From Amniculibacterium aquaticum (GTDB taxonomy: Bacteria; Bacteroidota; Bacteroidia; Flavobacteriales; Weeksellaceae): DNA of 64,000 nt. Positions 8,159-17,074 of the stretch are shown here, one piece after another. The notes below the pieces were generated by a model, which was given only the letters and a program-made list of their open reading frames with translations, did no database searches and was not told the DNA's origin. Location: positions 23,184 through 87,183 of the forward strand of contig NZ_REFA01000011.1 of assembly GCF_003852705.1 (NCBI RefSeq), written 5' to 3'. A program made the position numbers and the translations under genes. Positions within the stretch are counted from its first letter, which is position 1. Each line of letters begins with the position of its first letter.

Positions 8159-8827
8159 ATGAGAATTTTACACCTAGAAACCTCATCTAAAAATTGTTCT
8201 GTAGCCATTTCTGAAGATCAAAAAATCCTGTGTTCTTGCGATGAAGTTTCAGAAAATTACAAACAATCCGAAAGCTTGCACACCTTTGTTCAATGGGCAT
8301 TGGAAGGCGCAGAGATCGACCTTAGCAGCATTGATGCAATTGCATTAGGAATGGGACCCGGATCTTACACCGGACTCCGAATTGGGGCTTCTGCAGCCAA
8401 AGGTTTTTGTTTTGGCCTGAATGTACCACTCATCGCCATCAACTCTTTGGATTCTATGGTTGAGCCTTTTATAGGTGAAGATTTTGACCTCATCATTCCC
8501 ATGGTCGATGCCCGAAGAATGGAGGTGTATTGCGGGATTTATGATGCGAAAACAGGAGCTGTTCTTGGCGCTACAGAAGCAAAAATTTTGGAAAACTCCT
8601 CATTTGATAATTTTAAAGATAAAAAAATTCTTTTTGTTGGAGATGGTGCCAAAAAAGCAGAAACCCTACTTCAATTGCCCTTTGCCAAATACAATTCAGA
8701 GGTCTATCCTTCTGCAAAATATTTGGTGAATAAAGCCACAGAAAAATTTAAAAATAAAGATTTTGAAGATGTGGCCTACTTTGAACCCTTCTATTTGAAA
8801 GATTTTCATGGACTAAAGAAAAATTAA
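8159..8827 (+). CDS. tsaB: tRNA threonylcarbamoyladenosine biosynthesis protein TsaB
   Basis: TsaB is the non-catalytic ASKHA-fold partner of TsaD in making t6A37 of ANN-decoding tRNAs. The 222 residues begin MRILHLETSSKNCSVAI and carry the family signature ALGMGPGSYTGLRIG. The ATG at 8159 is preferred over the in-frame start at 8132, because the family begins directly at the ILxLETS strand and the promoter lies at 8117-8124. A methyltransferase gene follows with no gap (TAA then ATG). Confidence 0.93.
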   Translation: MRILHLETSSKNCSVAISEDQKILCSCDEVSENYKQSESLHTFVQWALEGAEIDLSSIDAIALGMGPGSYTGLRIGASAAKGFCFGLNVPLIAINSLDSMVEPFIGEDFDLIIPMVDARRMEVYCGIYDAKTGAVLGATEAKILENSSFDNFKDKKILFVGDGAKKAETLLQLPFAKYNSEVYPSAKYLVNKATEKFKNKDFEDVAYFEPFYLKDFHGLKKN

Positions 8828-9640
8828 ATGAAACGCAATAGATCAGAAGAGAGCAAATACATCGACATCAACCGACAATCTTGGAACAATCGTGTTGATG
8901 CACATCTGAAGTCGGATTTTTATGACCTGGATAATTTTTTAAAAGGGAAAAATTCACTTAACGACATAGAGCTTGACTTGCTGGGCGATGTCCAAGGAAA
9001 GTCAATTTTGCATTTACAATGCCATTTCGGTCAAGATTCTATTTCGTTAGAGCGTTTGGGAGCTAGGGTTACTGGGGTCGATTTATCCGACAAAGCCATT
9101 GAAAAAGCAAAGGAGATTGCGCAAAAAGCCAATTGCAATACAAAATTTATTTGTTGTGACATTTACGATTTACCCAAGCATTTGGACGAAAAATTTGACT
9201 TCGTTTTCACAAGTTACGGGACCATAGGTTGGCTGCCCGATATGGATCGATGGGCAGAAATAGTTTCAACATTTCTAAAACCCAATGGGAAATTTGTTTT
9301 TGTTGAATTTCATCCTGTTGTGTGGATGTTTGATGATAATTTTGAGAAAGTTGGGTACAACTATTTCAATTCTGGTGCAATTGTAGAAACAGAAAATGGA
9401 ACTTATGCCGATAAAAATGCCGAAATTACACAAACTTCCGTGATGTGGAACCACGGCTTAGGTGAGGTTGTAAGTGCACTAATTAAAAACGGTCTGGAAA
9501 TTAACTCTTTGGAAGAGTACGACTACTCACCCTACAACTGCTTCAACAAAACAATAGAATTTGAACCCAATCGTTACAGAATTAAACATTTGGAAGACAA
9601 CATTCCCCTGGTGTATTCAATAACCGCAAGTCGAAAATAA
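8828..9640 (+). CDS. Class I SAM-dependent methyltransferase
   Basis: The 270-residue protein has a Rossmann methyltransferase core. Motif I is ILHLQCHFGQDSISLERLGARVTGVDLSDKAIEKAK (about residues 60-95), then the acidic CCDIYDLP loop, FDFVFTSYGTIGWLPD and LKPNGKFVFVEFHP. The HFGQD form of motif I is typical of a Methyltransf_11/25 subgroup with unknown small-molecule substrate. It abuts tsaB without a gap and ends at a strong terminator, so the two form an operon, but no shared function is evident. Confidence 0.85.
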   Translation: MKRNRSEESKYIDINRQSWNNRVDAHLKSDFYDLDNFLKGKNSLNDIELDLLGDVQGKSILHLQCHFGQDSISLERLGARVTGVDLSDKAIEKAKEIAQKANCNTKFICCDIYDLPKHLDEKFDFVFTSYGTIGWLPDMDRWAEIVSTFLKPNGKFVFVEFHPVVWMFDDNFEKVGYNYFNSGAIVETENGTYADKNAEITQTSVMWNHGLGEVVSALIKNGLEINSLEEYDYSPYNCFNKTIEFEPNRYRIKHLEDNIPLVYSITASRK

Positions 9641-9666
9641 TAAAAAACAATTTGATTTTTTAGAAT

Positions 9667-9704
9667 AAAAAGTGGCTGTCAGAAAAAATTGACAGCCACT
9701 TTTT
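9667..9704 (+). terminator. Terminator after the methyltransferase gene
   Basis: A 14-bp perfect stem (AAAAAGTGGCTGTC with its complement at 9691-9704) and a 10-base loop, rich in A before and T after. It may also stop the leftward sprE-like gene. Confidence 0.85.
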
Positions 9705-9753
9705 TATGTTGATTTTATTCGCATCTCTATTCTGAAAAGGTTCAGATGCACAC

Positions 9754-12249
9754 TTATTTTTTGGTTTTCACTTGGGCATCAATTGTTTCCAAGTTTTGTG
9801 ATGTGTTTATTTTTTTATTCAGATCTGCATTCTTTTTCACAGGCGGTGCCCCAGAATTTCCTGAGTTAAACAATCCTCCCGATGTTGCTGGTGGTGCGGC
9901 CTTTGGCAGGTTGTTATTCGGCTGCTGTATCGGATTGCCTTTGTTGTCCATCATTTGCAATTTGATATCGCTTTTTAGATAGTTCAGCATTTCTTTGGCT
10001 TTTTTGCCCTCATCCGTTTTGGCATAGTTCAAAACAATTTGCTCCAACTGAAGGATCATGATTTCTTTTCCGGATAATTTCCCGGTCAAAAAGGCGTTCA
10101 ACAAAGAAAGTTTTGGCACCAAAGCGTCTTTAGGATGGTCTTTCAAAGTTTTTTCAACCAAGAGCTTACCTTCTGCATATTTCTCGTCTTTGTAAAGCTG
10201 GTAAGCTTCGAGATAGGCACTTTCTACCGCTTCAGCAGATTTTAAGAAGTTACTGCCTCTTGGGTTTCTGGCAAACTCAGCATAGGAACTGTACGGATAA
10301 TCGTTGATCAGGATGTTTTTTGCTCGTTCAGCAATTTCGGGATTCTTTTCATAATTCATCCAAAAGATTTGGTACAAGGCTTTTAACATAACATCTTCCA
10401 CGGGTTTGTTGTCCACCAATTTGTACAAGGTTTTGGTTGCCAACGGTCGGTTGCTAAACAGATTGTCGTACATGATACCCAAACCAAGAGATGCAGTGTC
10501 CCGATCTTTTTTTAACTGATCCAACTGTGCCAAATCTGTTGGGATTTTTTCGATGTAAAAAGCAGGTTCGTATCTTCGTGGGTCGGGTGCGGAAGAGGTA
10601 CCCATAACGGAGTTTTTTGTATCGACAAGGGTTGCCATTTTAGCGGAAAATCGCCAATTGTCCGACAAAGCACGATCGCCCCAAATTTGTTTAAAACTGC
10701 TTGTTCCTTTTGCAACGGTATTCTGATTGTTAAAGTAAAAACCTTTGGTTCCTGTTCCAAAATCCTGAAAATTATTCCCGGAATTTCCAAAAATCGAATT
10801 TTTGCTAAAATCAGAATTGTCAAAACCGGCATTTCTTTCTTTTAGTTTTCTTTCTCTTTCAGCAAGCTCTTCTTTGGCTTTTAGCGTGTTGATGTATTTT
10901 TGGAAAAAAGCCGTTCTATCCGCCTCTGGCATGGCTGCTAATGCCAGAATACTGTCATTCTTTTTGATGAGGTAATAGTTTTTTGAGAGCTTTTTTATGT
11001 TATCGCTCTGCTCTTTCAAAAGGATTTTTGTCGGAGCGTGCGTCATGGCTACCAATGCCGAATCATAATAGGCTCCAGCCGTGATGTAATCGTCTTTCTC
11101 CAGATAATGTTTACCAATTTCATAATAATCTAAACCTCGAATTTGAGAATCTGAAACTTTTTCCTTAAGCGATTTTCTAAAATAGTCTAGCGCCTCTTGT
11201 TTCTTTCCTACTTTGTTAGCCATCAGTCCTAAAGCGTAGTAAAATTCGTTTTTTCTGGAGGCGTAAGTTCCTTTTTTCGAGATGTTTTCTAAATATTTTC
11301 TAGCTCCTTCATAATCGTCTTTGGAGTTGTAGGTTTTTGCGATTTCTATTTGTGATTTTACTTCAAATTCAAAATCATTGGCGTATTTGTACGCGTTTAA
11401 AAAAGCAGTTCTGGCTTCTACATTTTTCCCTTTTTCCGAAAGGAGTTGCCCTTTTAGAAAGGAAATTCTACTTTTTAATGGGCGATCCGAGTTCAGAGCA
11501 AATGCCCGATCCAACTCTGCAATGGCTTGATCTTTTTTGTCAAATAAAATTAAATTTTCTGCATTAAAAACAGATAAAACTTTATCGTATTTCTTGGAAA
11601 TATTTTGTTTCTTAAGCTCAGTAAAAATAGAATTGGCTTTGTGATAATCTTTTAGTTTTGTGTAGGCAAGTCCTTCGTACACGATGGCCAGAGGCATTCT
11701 TTTGTCTCTCGGCATAATCTGTTTCAAGCTGCCGAATGCATCAAGAGCTTCGATGGGTTTGTTTTGGTAAATTCTGGATTTTATTAAAACCATATACGCA
11801 TCAAAAATTTGATCGTTTTTTTCCAATCCTTTTCTCATAACGGAATAGTTGTGTATGGTTTTCAGTGCTTTACCTTCTGCAATTTCCAAAATACTTGCTC
11901 CTTTCACTCCGGTAGTATTCGTTCCTGGAGAGGCAGGTGGTACGCCTCCAGTATTGGGAATGGACGGGACATTTGCATTTGAACCCCCAGAAAATGACGA
12001 ACTTGACGAAACCAAACCTTCCGAAGGATCGTTGTATTTGACCAAAGAAATGTACCCCGAATAAAAATTATCTTTATAGGCTTTCTCACGGCTTTCCAAT
12101 TCCGTATTCAAGGCTTCTTTGGCATTGAACAAGGTATTGTTTTGTGCTGTAAAACCTTTTAGGAATCGGCCACGAGTCTCAGGACTTTTGTTGGATCCAC
12201 AAGAAAATAAGACTGCGCCTAAAAATAGATATAAAAAATTTCTTTTCAT
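9754..12249 (-). CDS. sprE: TPR-repeat lipoprotein, probable SprE/PorW of the type IX secretion system
   Basis: The 831-residue protein starts MKRNFLYLFLGAVLFSC, a lipoprotein signal with lipobox Cys17. A short region resembling SprE N-termini follows (FTAQNNTLFNAKEAL). Many tetratricopeptide-like repeats fill residues about 120-430 (for example KALKTIHNYSVMRKGLEKNDQIFDAYMVLIKSRIYQNKPIEALDAF). More repeats occur towards the C-terminus, ending in a Pro/Gly-rich tail. Length and architecture fit SprE/PorW, a lipoprotein required for type IX secretion and gliding. The assignment is from pattern, not a search; another TPR lipoprotein is possible. Confidence 0.72.
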   Translation of the reverse strand: MKRNFLYLFLGAVLFSCGSNKSPETRGRFLKGFTAQNNTLFNAKEALNTELESREKAYKDNFYSGYISLVKYNDPSEGLVSSSSSFSGGSNANVPSIPNTGGVPPASPGTNTTGVKGASILEIAEGKALKTIHNYSVMRKGLEKNDQIFDAYMVLIKSRIYQNKPIEALDAFGSLKQIMPRDKRMPLAIVYEGLAYTKLKDYHKANSIFTELKKQNISKKYDKVLSVFNAENLILFDKKDQAIAELDRAFALNSDRPLKSRISFLKGQLLSEKGKNVEARTAFLNAYKYANDFEFEVKSQIEIAKTYNSKDDYEGARKYLENISKKGTYASRKNEFYYALGLMANKVGKKQEALDYFRKSLKEKVSDSQIRGLDYYEIGKHYLEKDDYITAGAYYDSALVAMTHAPTKILLKEQSDNIKKLSKNYYLIKKNDSILALAAMPEADRTAFFQKYINTLKAKEELAERERKLKERNAGFDNSDFSKNSIFGNSGNNFQDFGTGTKGFYFNNQNTVAKGTSSFKQIWGDRALSDNWRFSAKMATLVDTKNSVMGTSSAPDPRRYEPAFYIEKIPTDLAQLDQLKKDRDTASLGLGIMYDNLFSNRPLATKTLYKLVDNKPVEDVMLKALYQIFWMNYEKNPEIAERAKNILINDYPYSSYAEFARNPRGSNFLKSAEAVESAYLEAYQLYKDEKYAEGKLLVEKTLKDHPKDALVPKLSLLNAFLTGKLSGKEIMILQLEQIVLNYAKTDEGKKAKEMLNYLKSDIKLQMMDNKGNPIQQPNNNLPKAAPPATSGGLFNSGNSGAPPVKKNADLNKKINTSQNLETIDAQVKTKK

Positions 12250-12327
12250 TATTGTATAATAACTGCAAACACTTCGAATTATTTTGTTGATTTGCCAAAT
12301 GTTTGCGTAAATTTAATGAAATTTTGA

Positions 12328-12897
12328 TTAATGCTGAATCTTTTGAAAATCAAATATCAAAGGATAGATTTCGTGGGTAGGCAATCCCATAATGGTATAG
12401 TAGCTGCCTTCAATCTTAGAAATCTTAGCCATACCCAACCATTCTTGTACACCATAACTGCCGGCTTTGTCGTAGGGTTGGTATTTTTCCAAATAAAATT
12501 CAATTTCTTGATCGCTTATTTCTAAAAACGAAACTTGGGCAACATCGGTTTTTGTGATGGATTTGTCGTTGTTTTTTAGGGTAAATGCCGTGTACACCTG
12601 ATGGGTTTTCCCTGAAAGTTGTTGCAACATTTTTTTAGCATCTTCCTTGTCTTTTGGTTTGCCCAAAATCGTTCCTTCCAACGCAACAACGGTATCCGCG
12701 GTAATCAAAATTTCGTCATTATCGAGATTTGAATAGGCGTTGGACTTTAACAAAGATACAAAAGCGGCTACTTCTTCTGAGGGCAAGTTTTCCGGAAAAG
12801 ACTCGTCGCAATCGATGTTTACCACTTGGTATTCAAATCCCAATTCTTGTAAAAGTTCTTTTCGTCTTGGCGAATTGGAGGCTAATAATAATTTCAT
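12328..12897 (-). CDS. maf: Maf family nucleoside triphosphate pyrophosphatase
   Basis: Maf proteins hydrolyse non-canonical or modified nucleotides (dTTP/UTP or m7GTP types) and are linked to septation control. The 189-residue protein begins MKLLLASNSPRRKELL, with the signature SNSPRR at 7-12. ILITADTVVALEGTILGKPKD is the second motif, and the typical DKAGSYGVQEW region follows. The ATG at 12897 is chosen because the family starts directly at this strand; the frame extends 13 codons further without homologous character. It lies 8 bp after the kdsC-like gene in a leftward operon. Confidence 0.94.
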   Translation of the reverse strand: MKLLLASNSPRRKELLQELGFEYQVVNIDCDESFPENLPSEEVAAFVSLLKSNAYSNLDNDEILITADTVVALEGTILGKPKDKEDAKKMLQQLSGKTHQVYTAFTLKNNDKSITKTDVAQVSFLEISDQEIEFYLEKYQPYDKAGSYGVQEWLGMAKISKIEGSYYTIMGLPTHEIYPLIFDFQKIQH

Positions 12898-12905
12898 TTT
12901 TAGAA

Positions 12906-13424
12906 TTAAATGCTTTGAGTATTGTCTTCTGTCCACTTTCCGTGTACCTTCATCACCTGTTCTATCACATCACGGACAGCACCTTTGCCGCCGGCAATGG
13001 GCGAGATGTAATCGGCTATGGCTTTCACTTCTGGGACTGCATTTTCCGGACAAGTAGCCAGACCTGCGTTTTTCATCATCGCAATGTCTGGGATGTCGTC
13101 GCCCATCACCAAAATTTCTTCGCTTTTCAGTTGGTATTTTTCTTTAAATTTTTCAAAATCTTCTCGTTTGTCTTGGGATTTTGGGTAATAATCTTGGATG
13201 CCCAGATAGTGAACTCTGTGTTTGACCATGTCGTCATTTCCACCGGTAATCACTCCGATTGGATATTTGTTTTTTATGGCTTTCACCACGGCATAACCGT
13301 CCAGGACATTCATCACTCGGGACATGTGTCCACCAGGAAGCAGATATACGCTACCGTCTGTAAATACGCCATCGACATCAAAAACAAAAGCTTTTATATT
13401 TTTAAGTTTAAATTTATAACTCAT
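12906..13424 (-). CDS. kdsC: KdsC-like HAD phosphatase (probable KDO-8-phosphate phosphatase)
   Basis: This 172-residue C0-type HAD phosphatase has FDVDG with catalytic Asp16 and Asp18, ITGG as motif II and GDDIPDIAMM (Asp109, Asp110, Asp113) as motif IV. The family dephosphorylates KDO-8-phosphate during lipopolysaccharide inner-core synthesis and usually has this length. No other kds gene is in the window, so substrate assignment is by family only. Its start overlaps the end of the DUF2520 gene by 11 bp and maf follows. Confidence 0.85.
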   Translation of the reverse strand: MSYKFKLKNIKAFVFDVDGVFTDGSVYLLPGGHMSRVMNVLDGYAVVKAIKNKYPIGVITGGNDDMVKHRVHYLGIQDYYPKSQDKREDFEKFKEKYQLKSEEILVMGDDIPDIAMMKNAGLATCPENAVPEVKAIADYISPIAGGKGAVRDVIEQVMKVHGKWTEDNTQSI

Positions 13425-14166
13425 ACATTTTCTTTATGGATTCGTTCAGGGTTTTATAAAGTTTGATTTTTTCGGGATCGGCCAACAGCTCTTCGTGTGC
13501 CTTCAGTACGGCTTTGTCGTTTCTAACGGCCGGACCTGTTTGTGCCATTTTGGGATCCATTTCATGAATTTTTCTTGTCGTTTCGTCGATGAGTGGAAGA
13601 AAAAACTGAAACGGAATGTTTTGGCTGTCTGCAATTTCTTTGGCTCTGGCAAAAAGATGGTTGGTGAAGTTGCATGCAAAAACCGCCGTCAGGTGGATGT
13701 ATTTTCTTTTTTCTCCATCGGCAAAAGCCACTCGAGTGGATATTTTTTCGGCTAAATTTCTTAAGAGATTTTCATCTTCAGCATTTTCAGCATCGATAAA
13801 AAACGGAATTTCGGAATAGTTCAACGCTTTGTTTTTGGAAAAAGTTTGGAGCGGGTAGAGCACTGCTTTTCTGTAATTTCCCACCAAGGTTTCACGGGAA
13901 ACGGCACCAGAACTGTGCGCTACAAGACAGTCTTGACTAGGAATTGCCTTGGAAACTTCTGCAATGGCGTCGTCTTTTACACAAATCAAATAAAAATCGG
14001 CCTGTTGAATTTTTTGAGAAGAATAAGGAATATCCAATTCTTCAGAGATTTTTTTTAGTTCCGATTCGTTTCTGCCGTAAATTTGAGATACCGAAATGCC
14101 TTTTTGTAAAAAAGCTTTTGCCAAATGATAAGCAACATTTCCGGAACCGATGATGACCGTTTTCAT
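13414..14166 (-). CDS. Rossmann-fold and DUF2520 domain protein
   Basis: The 250-residue protein opens with a dinucleotide-binding motif, VIIGSGNVAYHLAKAF (glycines at about 7, 9), typical of the F420/NADP oxidoreductase-like Rossmann fold. The second half has the 6-phosphogluconate-dehydrogenase-like helical DUF2520 domain (HLTAVFACNFTNHLFARA...PLIDETTRKI). These proteins are common in Bacteroidetes beside kdsC and maf; the substrate is unknown. It is the first gene of a leftward operon running through kdsC, maf and possibly sprE. Confidence 0.85.
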   Translation of the reverse strand: MKTVIIGSGNVAYHLAKAFLQKGISVSQIYGRNESELKKISEELDIPYSSQKIQQADFYLICVKDDAIAEVSKAIPSQDCLVAHSSGAVSRETLVGNYRKAVLYPLQTFSKNKALNYSEIPFFIDAENAEDENLLRNLAEKISTRVAFADGEKRKYIHLTAVFACNFTNHLFARAKEIADSQNIPFQFFLPLIDETTRKIHEMDPKMAQTGPAVRNDKAVLKAHEELLADPEKIKLYKTLNESIKKMYEL

Positions 14167-14251
14167 AACAACAAAAGTAAAAAATAATAATTGTTTGAAA
14201 GGCGATTTAACTTTTAGAATAGAAAAACATCCAAATAATGGAAATTAATTT

Positions 14252-14800
14252 ATGAAAAGCAACGAATCCGAAATCATACGCTGTATGCAAGATGCAAAAG
14301 CCCAAGAAAAAGGGTTGAGGATGCTGATGGACGCCTATCAGACTCGTTTGTATTGGCACATACGAAGGTTGGTTGTGGATCATTGTGTTGCACAGGATGT
14401 TTTGCAAGATACTTTCGTGAAGGTCTATCAGAATTTTCATCAATTTAAACAAGAAAGCAAGTTGTACACTTGGCTGTACCGAATATCGACCAATGAAGCC
14501 TTGCAACATCTGAACAAACAAAATAAAATGAAAATGATGGATGAAGATGCCGATTATCACCTGAAAAACAGCATTGCACCCTTGGAAAATGAAGAAGATA
14601 AAATACACCTCTTGTTGAATGAGGCCATTGACAAGCTGCCGGAGAAACAAAAATTGGTATTCAACATGAGGTATTTTGACGATTTGCCTTACGAAGAAAT
14701 TTCACAAATAGTGGACATGTCGGTTGGGACGCTGAAAACCAATTACCACTATGCCAAACAAAAAATTGAAGAGTATATTATAGAAAACGCAAACCATTGA
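14252..14800 (+). CDS. ECF-type RNA polymerase sigma factor
   Basis: The 182-residue protein has sigma region 2 at about 30-95 (LLMDAYQTRLYWHIRRL...AQDVLQDTFVKVYQNFHQF...LYTWLYRISTNEALQHL). Region 4 follows at about 125-175 (LPEKQKLVFNMRYFDDLPYEEISQIVDMSVGTLKTNYHYAKQKI), with no region 3. It is followed after 4 bp by a membrane-anchored protein and then a secreted helical protein. This is the common flavobacterial layout for an envelope-stress sigma factor with its anti-sigma and sensor. The actual signal is unknown. Confidence 0.93.
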   Translation: MKSNESEIIRCMQDAKAQEKGLRMLMDAYQTRLYWHIRRLVVDHCVAQDVLQDTFVKVYQNFHQFKQESKLYTWLYRISTNEALQHLNKQNKMKMMDEDADYHLKNSIAPLENEEDKIHLLLNEAIDKLPEKQKLVFNMRYFDDLPYEEISQIVDMSVGTLKTNYHYAKQKIEEYIIENANH

Positions 14801-14804
14801 TATC

Positions 14805-15350
14805 ATGAAAAATATAGATATAGAAAAATTAGAAAGAAAAAATCGAGGACAGGTTCCTGAAAATTTCTTTGAAGAAATTCAAAACAATGTCCTTTCTAGA
14901 ACGGTACTCGCTTCTGAAAACAAAGCAGAAACCGAGAGAGAAACCGAGAGAAATTCTCGTTTCTCGATTAAATGGATTGGACTGTCAATGGCTGCTGCTG
15001 TAGCATTAATTTTCGGAATAAGCCAATTTATCCCAAATCTGAACGATACGGTTGAAGACAAGCCTATCCCTGTTGTGGTTAATAATCCGACCAATGAAAG
15101 AAAAGAAAATCATAAAATTGCCGTTGATCACTCCATTGCCACAAATCAAGCACCAGAAATAACAGGTACTGCTCAATCGGATCAAATTGAGAATGTAAAA
15201 AATGAAAAACCAAACGCTACGATTAAACCCGTATCACAAACGGTTTATAAAGAACAAATGGATGCTGTGCTTTCCGAAATGAGCGAAAAAGACTTGGCCG
15301 ATTTGGGCAGCGGCGGCGACCAAGATATTTATCTGGATTTATATTACTAA
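14805..15350 (+). CDS. Putative anti-sigma factor, single-pass membrane protein
   Basis: The 181-residue protein has a charged cytoplasmic N-terminus (about 1-60) starting MKNIDIEKLERKNRGQVPENFFEEIQ and one membrane helix at about 62-82 (WIGLSMAAAVALIFGISQF). A low-complexity periplasmic region rich in N, T, E and K follows, and a short conserved-looking end (SEMSEKDLADLGSGGDQDIYLDLYY). Topology and the 4-bp spacing to the ECF sigma gene indicate anti-sigma function. No zinc-finger anti-sigma motif is visible, so the assignment is by context. Confidence 0.7.
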   Translation: MKNIDIEKLERKNRGQVPENFFEEIQNNVLSRTVLASENKAETERETERNSRFSIKWIGLSMAAAVALIFGISQFIPNLNDTVEDKPIPVVVNNPTNERKENHKIAVDHSIATNQAPEITGTAQSDQIENVKNEKPNATIKPVSQTVYKEQMDAVLSEMSEKDLADLGSGGDQDIYLDLYY

Positions 15351-15368
15351 ACTAAAAAACATAATGCA

Positions 15369-15863
15369 ATGAAAGCAAGGAGAATAGTTACCGTATTGTG
15401 CCTATTTTGTGCATCGTTGGCTTTTGCACAACAACTGACGACAGATGCCTATAGAAGCATGAGCAAAGAACAAAGAAAAGAAGCCTTTGACAAACTGTCG
15501 ATGTCCGAGAAAAAGATGTTTATACGACAAATGAGAGAAGATCATTTGGTAAAAGAACTTCAAGTTTCGCCAAGCAATGACAAACAGTTCCGACAACTTT
15601 TTCATGAATATATGGAAAGCCAAAGAGTGATAAAAGACCGTTTCAAACATCCTGAAGATTCCGATAAAATGACAGAGCAGGAAGCGAAGTTGGAATTGGA
15701 AAACAGTTTTGTGGTAGGACAAAAGTTGATGGACAACAGAAAAAAATACACTCAAGAATTTTTAAAAATCCTAAGCCCCAAACAAGTGTTGAAACTTTTT
15801 CATAACGAAATGAAAATGCGAGAAAAAATTGATCAACACAGGAAGAGAACAGAAGATCGATAA
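15369..15863 (+). CDS. Secreted helical protein of the ECF sigma operon (sensor-like)
   Basis: The 164-residue protein has a signal peptide ending near SLAFAQ (residue 21). The rest is a charged, all-helical body rich in K, E, M and Q, for example MSKEQRKEAFDKLSMSEKKMFIRQMRED. This layout resembles periplasmic Spy/CpxP-type (LTxxQ-like) proteins, often annotated in flavobacteria as a sensor of ECF-type sigma factor. It is third in the operon, 18 bp after the putative anti-sigma gene. A role in sensing envelope stress is inferred from context. Confidence 0.72.
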   Translation: MKARRIVTVLCLFCASLAFAQQLTTDAYRSMSKEQRKEAFDKLSMSEKKMFIRQMREDHLVKELQVSPSNDKQFRQLFHEYMESQRVIKDRFKHPEDSDKMTEQEAKLELENSFVVGQKLMDNRKKYTQEFLKILSPKQVLKLFHNEMKMREKIDQHRKRTEDR

Positions 15864-15883
15864 TCCTTAGTCTTTTTGAAAAA

Positions 15884-15901
15884 TTGTAAGAATTCTTACA
15901 A
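15884..15901. promoter_or_regulatory. 18-bp perfect palindrome
   Basis: TTGTAAGAATTCTTACAA lies 20 bp after the sigma operon and about 80 bp before the small secreted-protein gene. No long T run follows, so it looks more like an operator than a terminator. A short hairpin terminator cannot be excluded. Confidence 0.4.
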
Positions 15902-15983
15902 AAAATGAAAATAAATACTAAAAAATTTGCATAGTTTTAGTTTTAGTTTTACGCCATTAAACACTTTAAAAATTTTATTTATT

Positions 15984-16214
15984 CTGAAAAAGAAACTTGT
16001 ACTCATGGCGTTAACATGCTTTTCAGTTTTTGCTTACGCAGAAAAAATTGTAACATGGACTTCCACTTGTGGTGTAAAACATTCCACGACCTATCCGGAT
16101 AGTTGGACAGAAACACAAATAAAGAATGATATTAAAAATATCAACGAAACCCAATGTGGGGTAAGACCTAATGTTATAAACATGAAAGTAACGAAAGTAT
16201 TAACATTAAATTAA
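15984..16214 (+). CDS. Small secreted protein of unknown function
   Basis: I do not recognise this protein. The frame encodes (M)KKKLVLMALTCFSVFAYA, a classic signal peptide, then about 55 mature residues starting EKIVTWTSTCGVKHSTTYPDSW with two cysteines that could form a disulfide. The only ATG in this signal (16005) would remove the lysine-rich n-region. The start is therefore probably a non-ATG codon at or just before CTG 15984; this is a judgement. The next gene, a GLPGLI protein, starts 4 bp after the stop, so the two are probably one transcript. Confidence 0.55.
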   Translation: MKKKLVLMALTCFSVFAYAEKIVTWTSTCGVKHSTTYPDSWTETQIKNDIKNINETQCGVRPNVINMKVTKVLTLN

Positions 16215-16218
16215 ATTT

Positions 16219-16980
16219 ATGAAGAAAATCATCTCTCTTTTGCTTATCGCAATTTCATCATGTATCTTTTCGCAAGAGATTTCCAAATCTTCAAATTATA
16301 TGGTGATGTACGATGGTTTTTTTCAACCAGGAAAAGCCAAAGTGGTACATAAGGTGAACTACATTTTGCTCTTGGGAGATGATTTTTCTTTCTCTGCTCC
16401 AGAATCTTTGTTAGAAGATTTTGCGACCAATTATACAGTAGATCGTTCTAAAATAGAATCGAATACATCGTATATAGAAGAATTAATTTTTAATAACCAT
16501 CAAGAAATTTTTGCTTTTGGGACTTTTATGGACGACAAATTAGGATATAAAGAAAAGGTGGATTTGAAATGGAAAATTGAAAACGAAACCAAAGAAATTG
16601 ATGGGATTGTTTGTAGTAAAGCAACCACTGAAAAATACGGAAGAAAGTGGGTGGCATATTTTTCTACACGATATCCTTTTCCAATAGGGCCTTATAAATT
16701 CAATGGACTTCCAGGATTGGTGGTAGAAGTCTTTGATGAAAATAGAGAATATGTTTTTATTATGAAATCGGTCGAGAGAAAGAAAGTGGATCTAAAAATA
16801 AACTTTTCCGACATCAAATTTGTAACAAAAAACAAATACAAAGAAACAGTTTATAATATCATGTTCACACTTGCTCCTTACCCCGTGTTTGAAGATCCAG
16901 AATTAAAAAAAAGAATTATGGTTAATTTAAAAAATACAGAAGAAAGAAGAAACAATCCCATTGAACTTGAAATAAATTAA
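16219..16980 (+). CDS. GLPGLI family secreted protein (copy 1)
   Basis: The 253-residue protein has a signal peptide ending near CIFSQ (residue 19). Its core is GRKWVAYFSTRYPFPIGPYKFNGLPGLVVEVFDE, which defines the GLPGLI family, a Bacteroidetes group of unknown function. This copy is the most divergent of six in the window: it has IGP where the others have DGP, and GLPGLV rather than GLPGLI. It ends NNPIELEIN, a tail shared by the paralogs. It follows a small secreted protein by 4 bp and precedes a TonB-receptor-like gene. Confidence 0.88.
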   Translation: MKKIISLLLIAISSCIFSQEISKSSNYMVMYDGFFQPGKAKVVHKVNYILLLGDDFSFSAPESLLEDFATNYTVDRSKIESNTSYIEELIFNNHQEIFAFGTFMDDKLGYKEKVDLKWKIENETKEIDGIVCSKATTEKYGRKWVAYFSTRYPFPIGPYKFNGLPGLVVEVFDENREYVFIMKSVERKKVDLKINFSDIKFVTKNKYKETVYNIMFTLAPYPVFEDPELKKRIMVNLKNTEERRNNPIELEIN

Positions 16981-17034
16981 AAAGATTTTAACTTTAACAA
17001 AGAATCTTCATCCTACTTAACAGTGGTTTTTTAT

Positions 17035-17074
17035 AAAACCGTTTGAATTGCAATTCAAATGGTTTTGTTTTTTT
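17035..17074 (+). terminator. Terminator after GLPGLI copy 1
   Basis: A long imperfect stem made of AAAACCGTTTGAATT and its complement (17035-17066) around a 2-base centre, followed by a T-rich stretch. Confidence 0.8.

Noticed and set aside
13890..13906. A parS-like string (GTTTCACGGGAAAC)
   Set aside because: It lies inside the DUF2520 coding sequence and breaks the central CACGTG palindrome, so it is not a credible ParB site.
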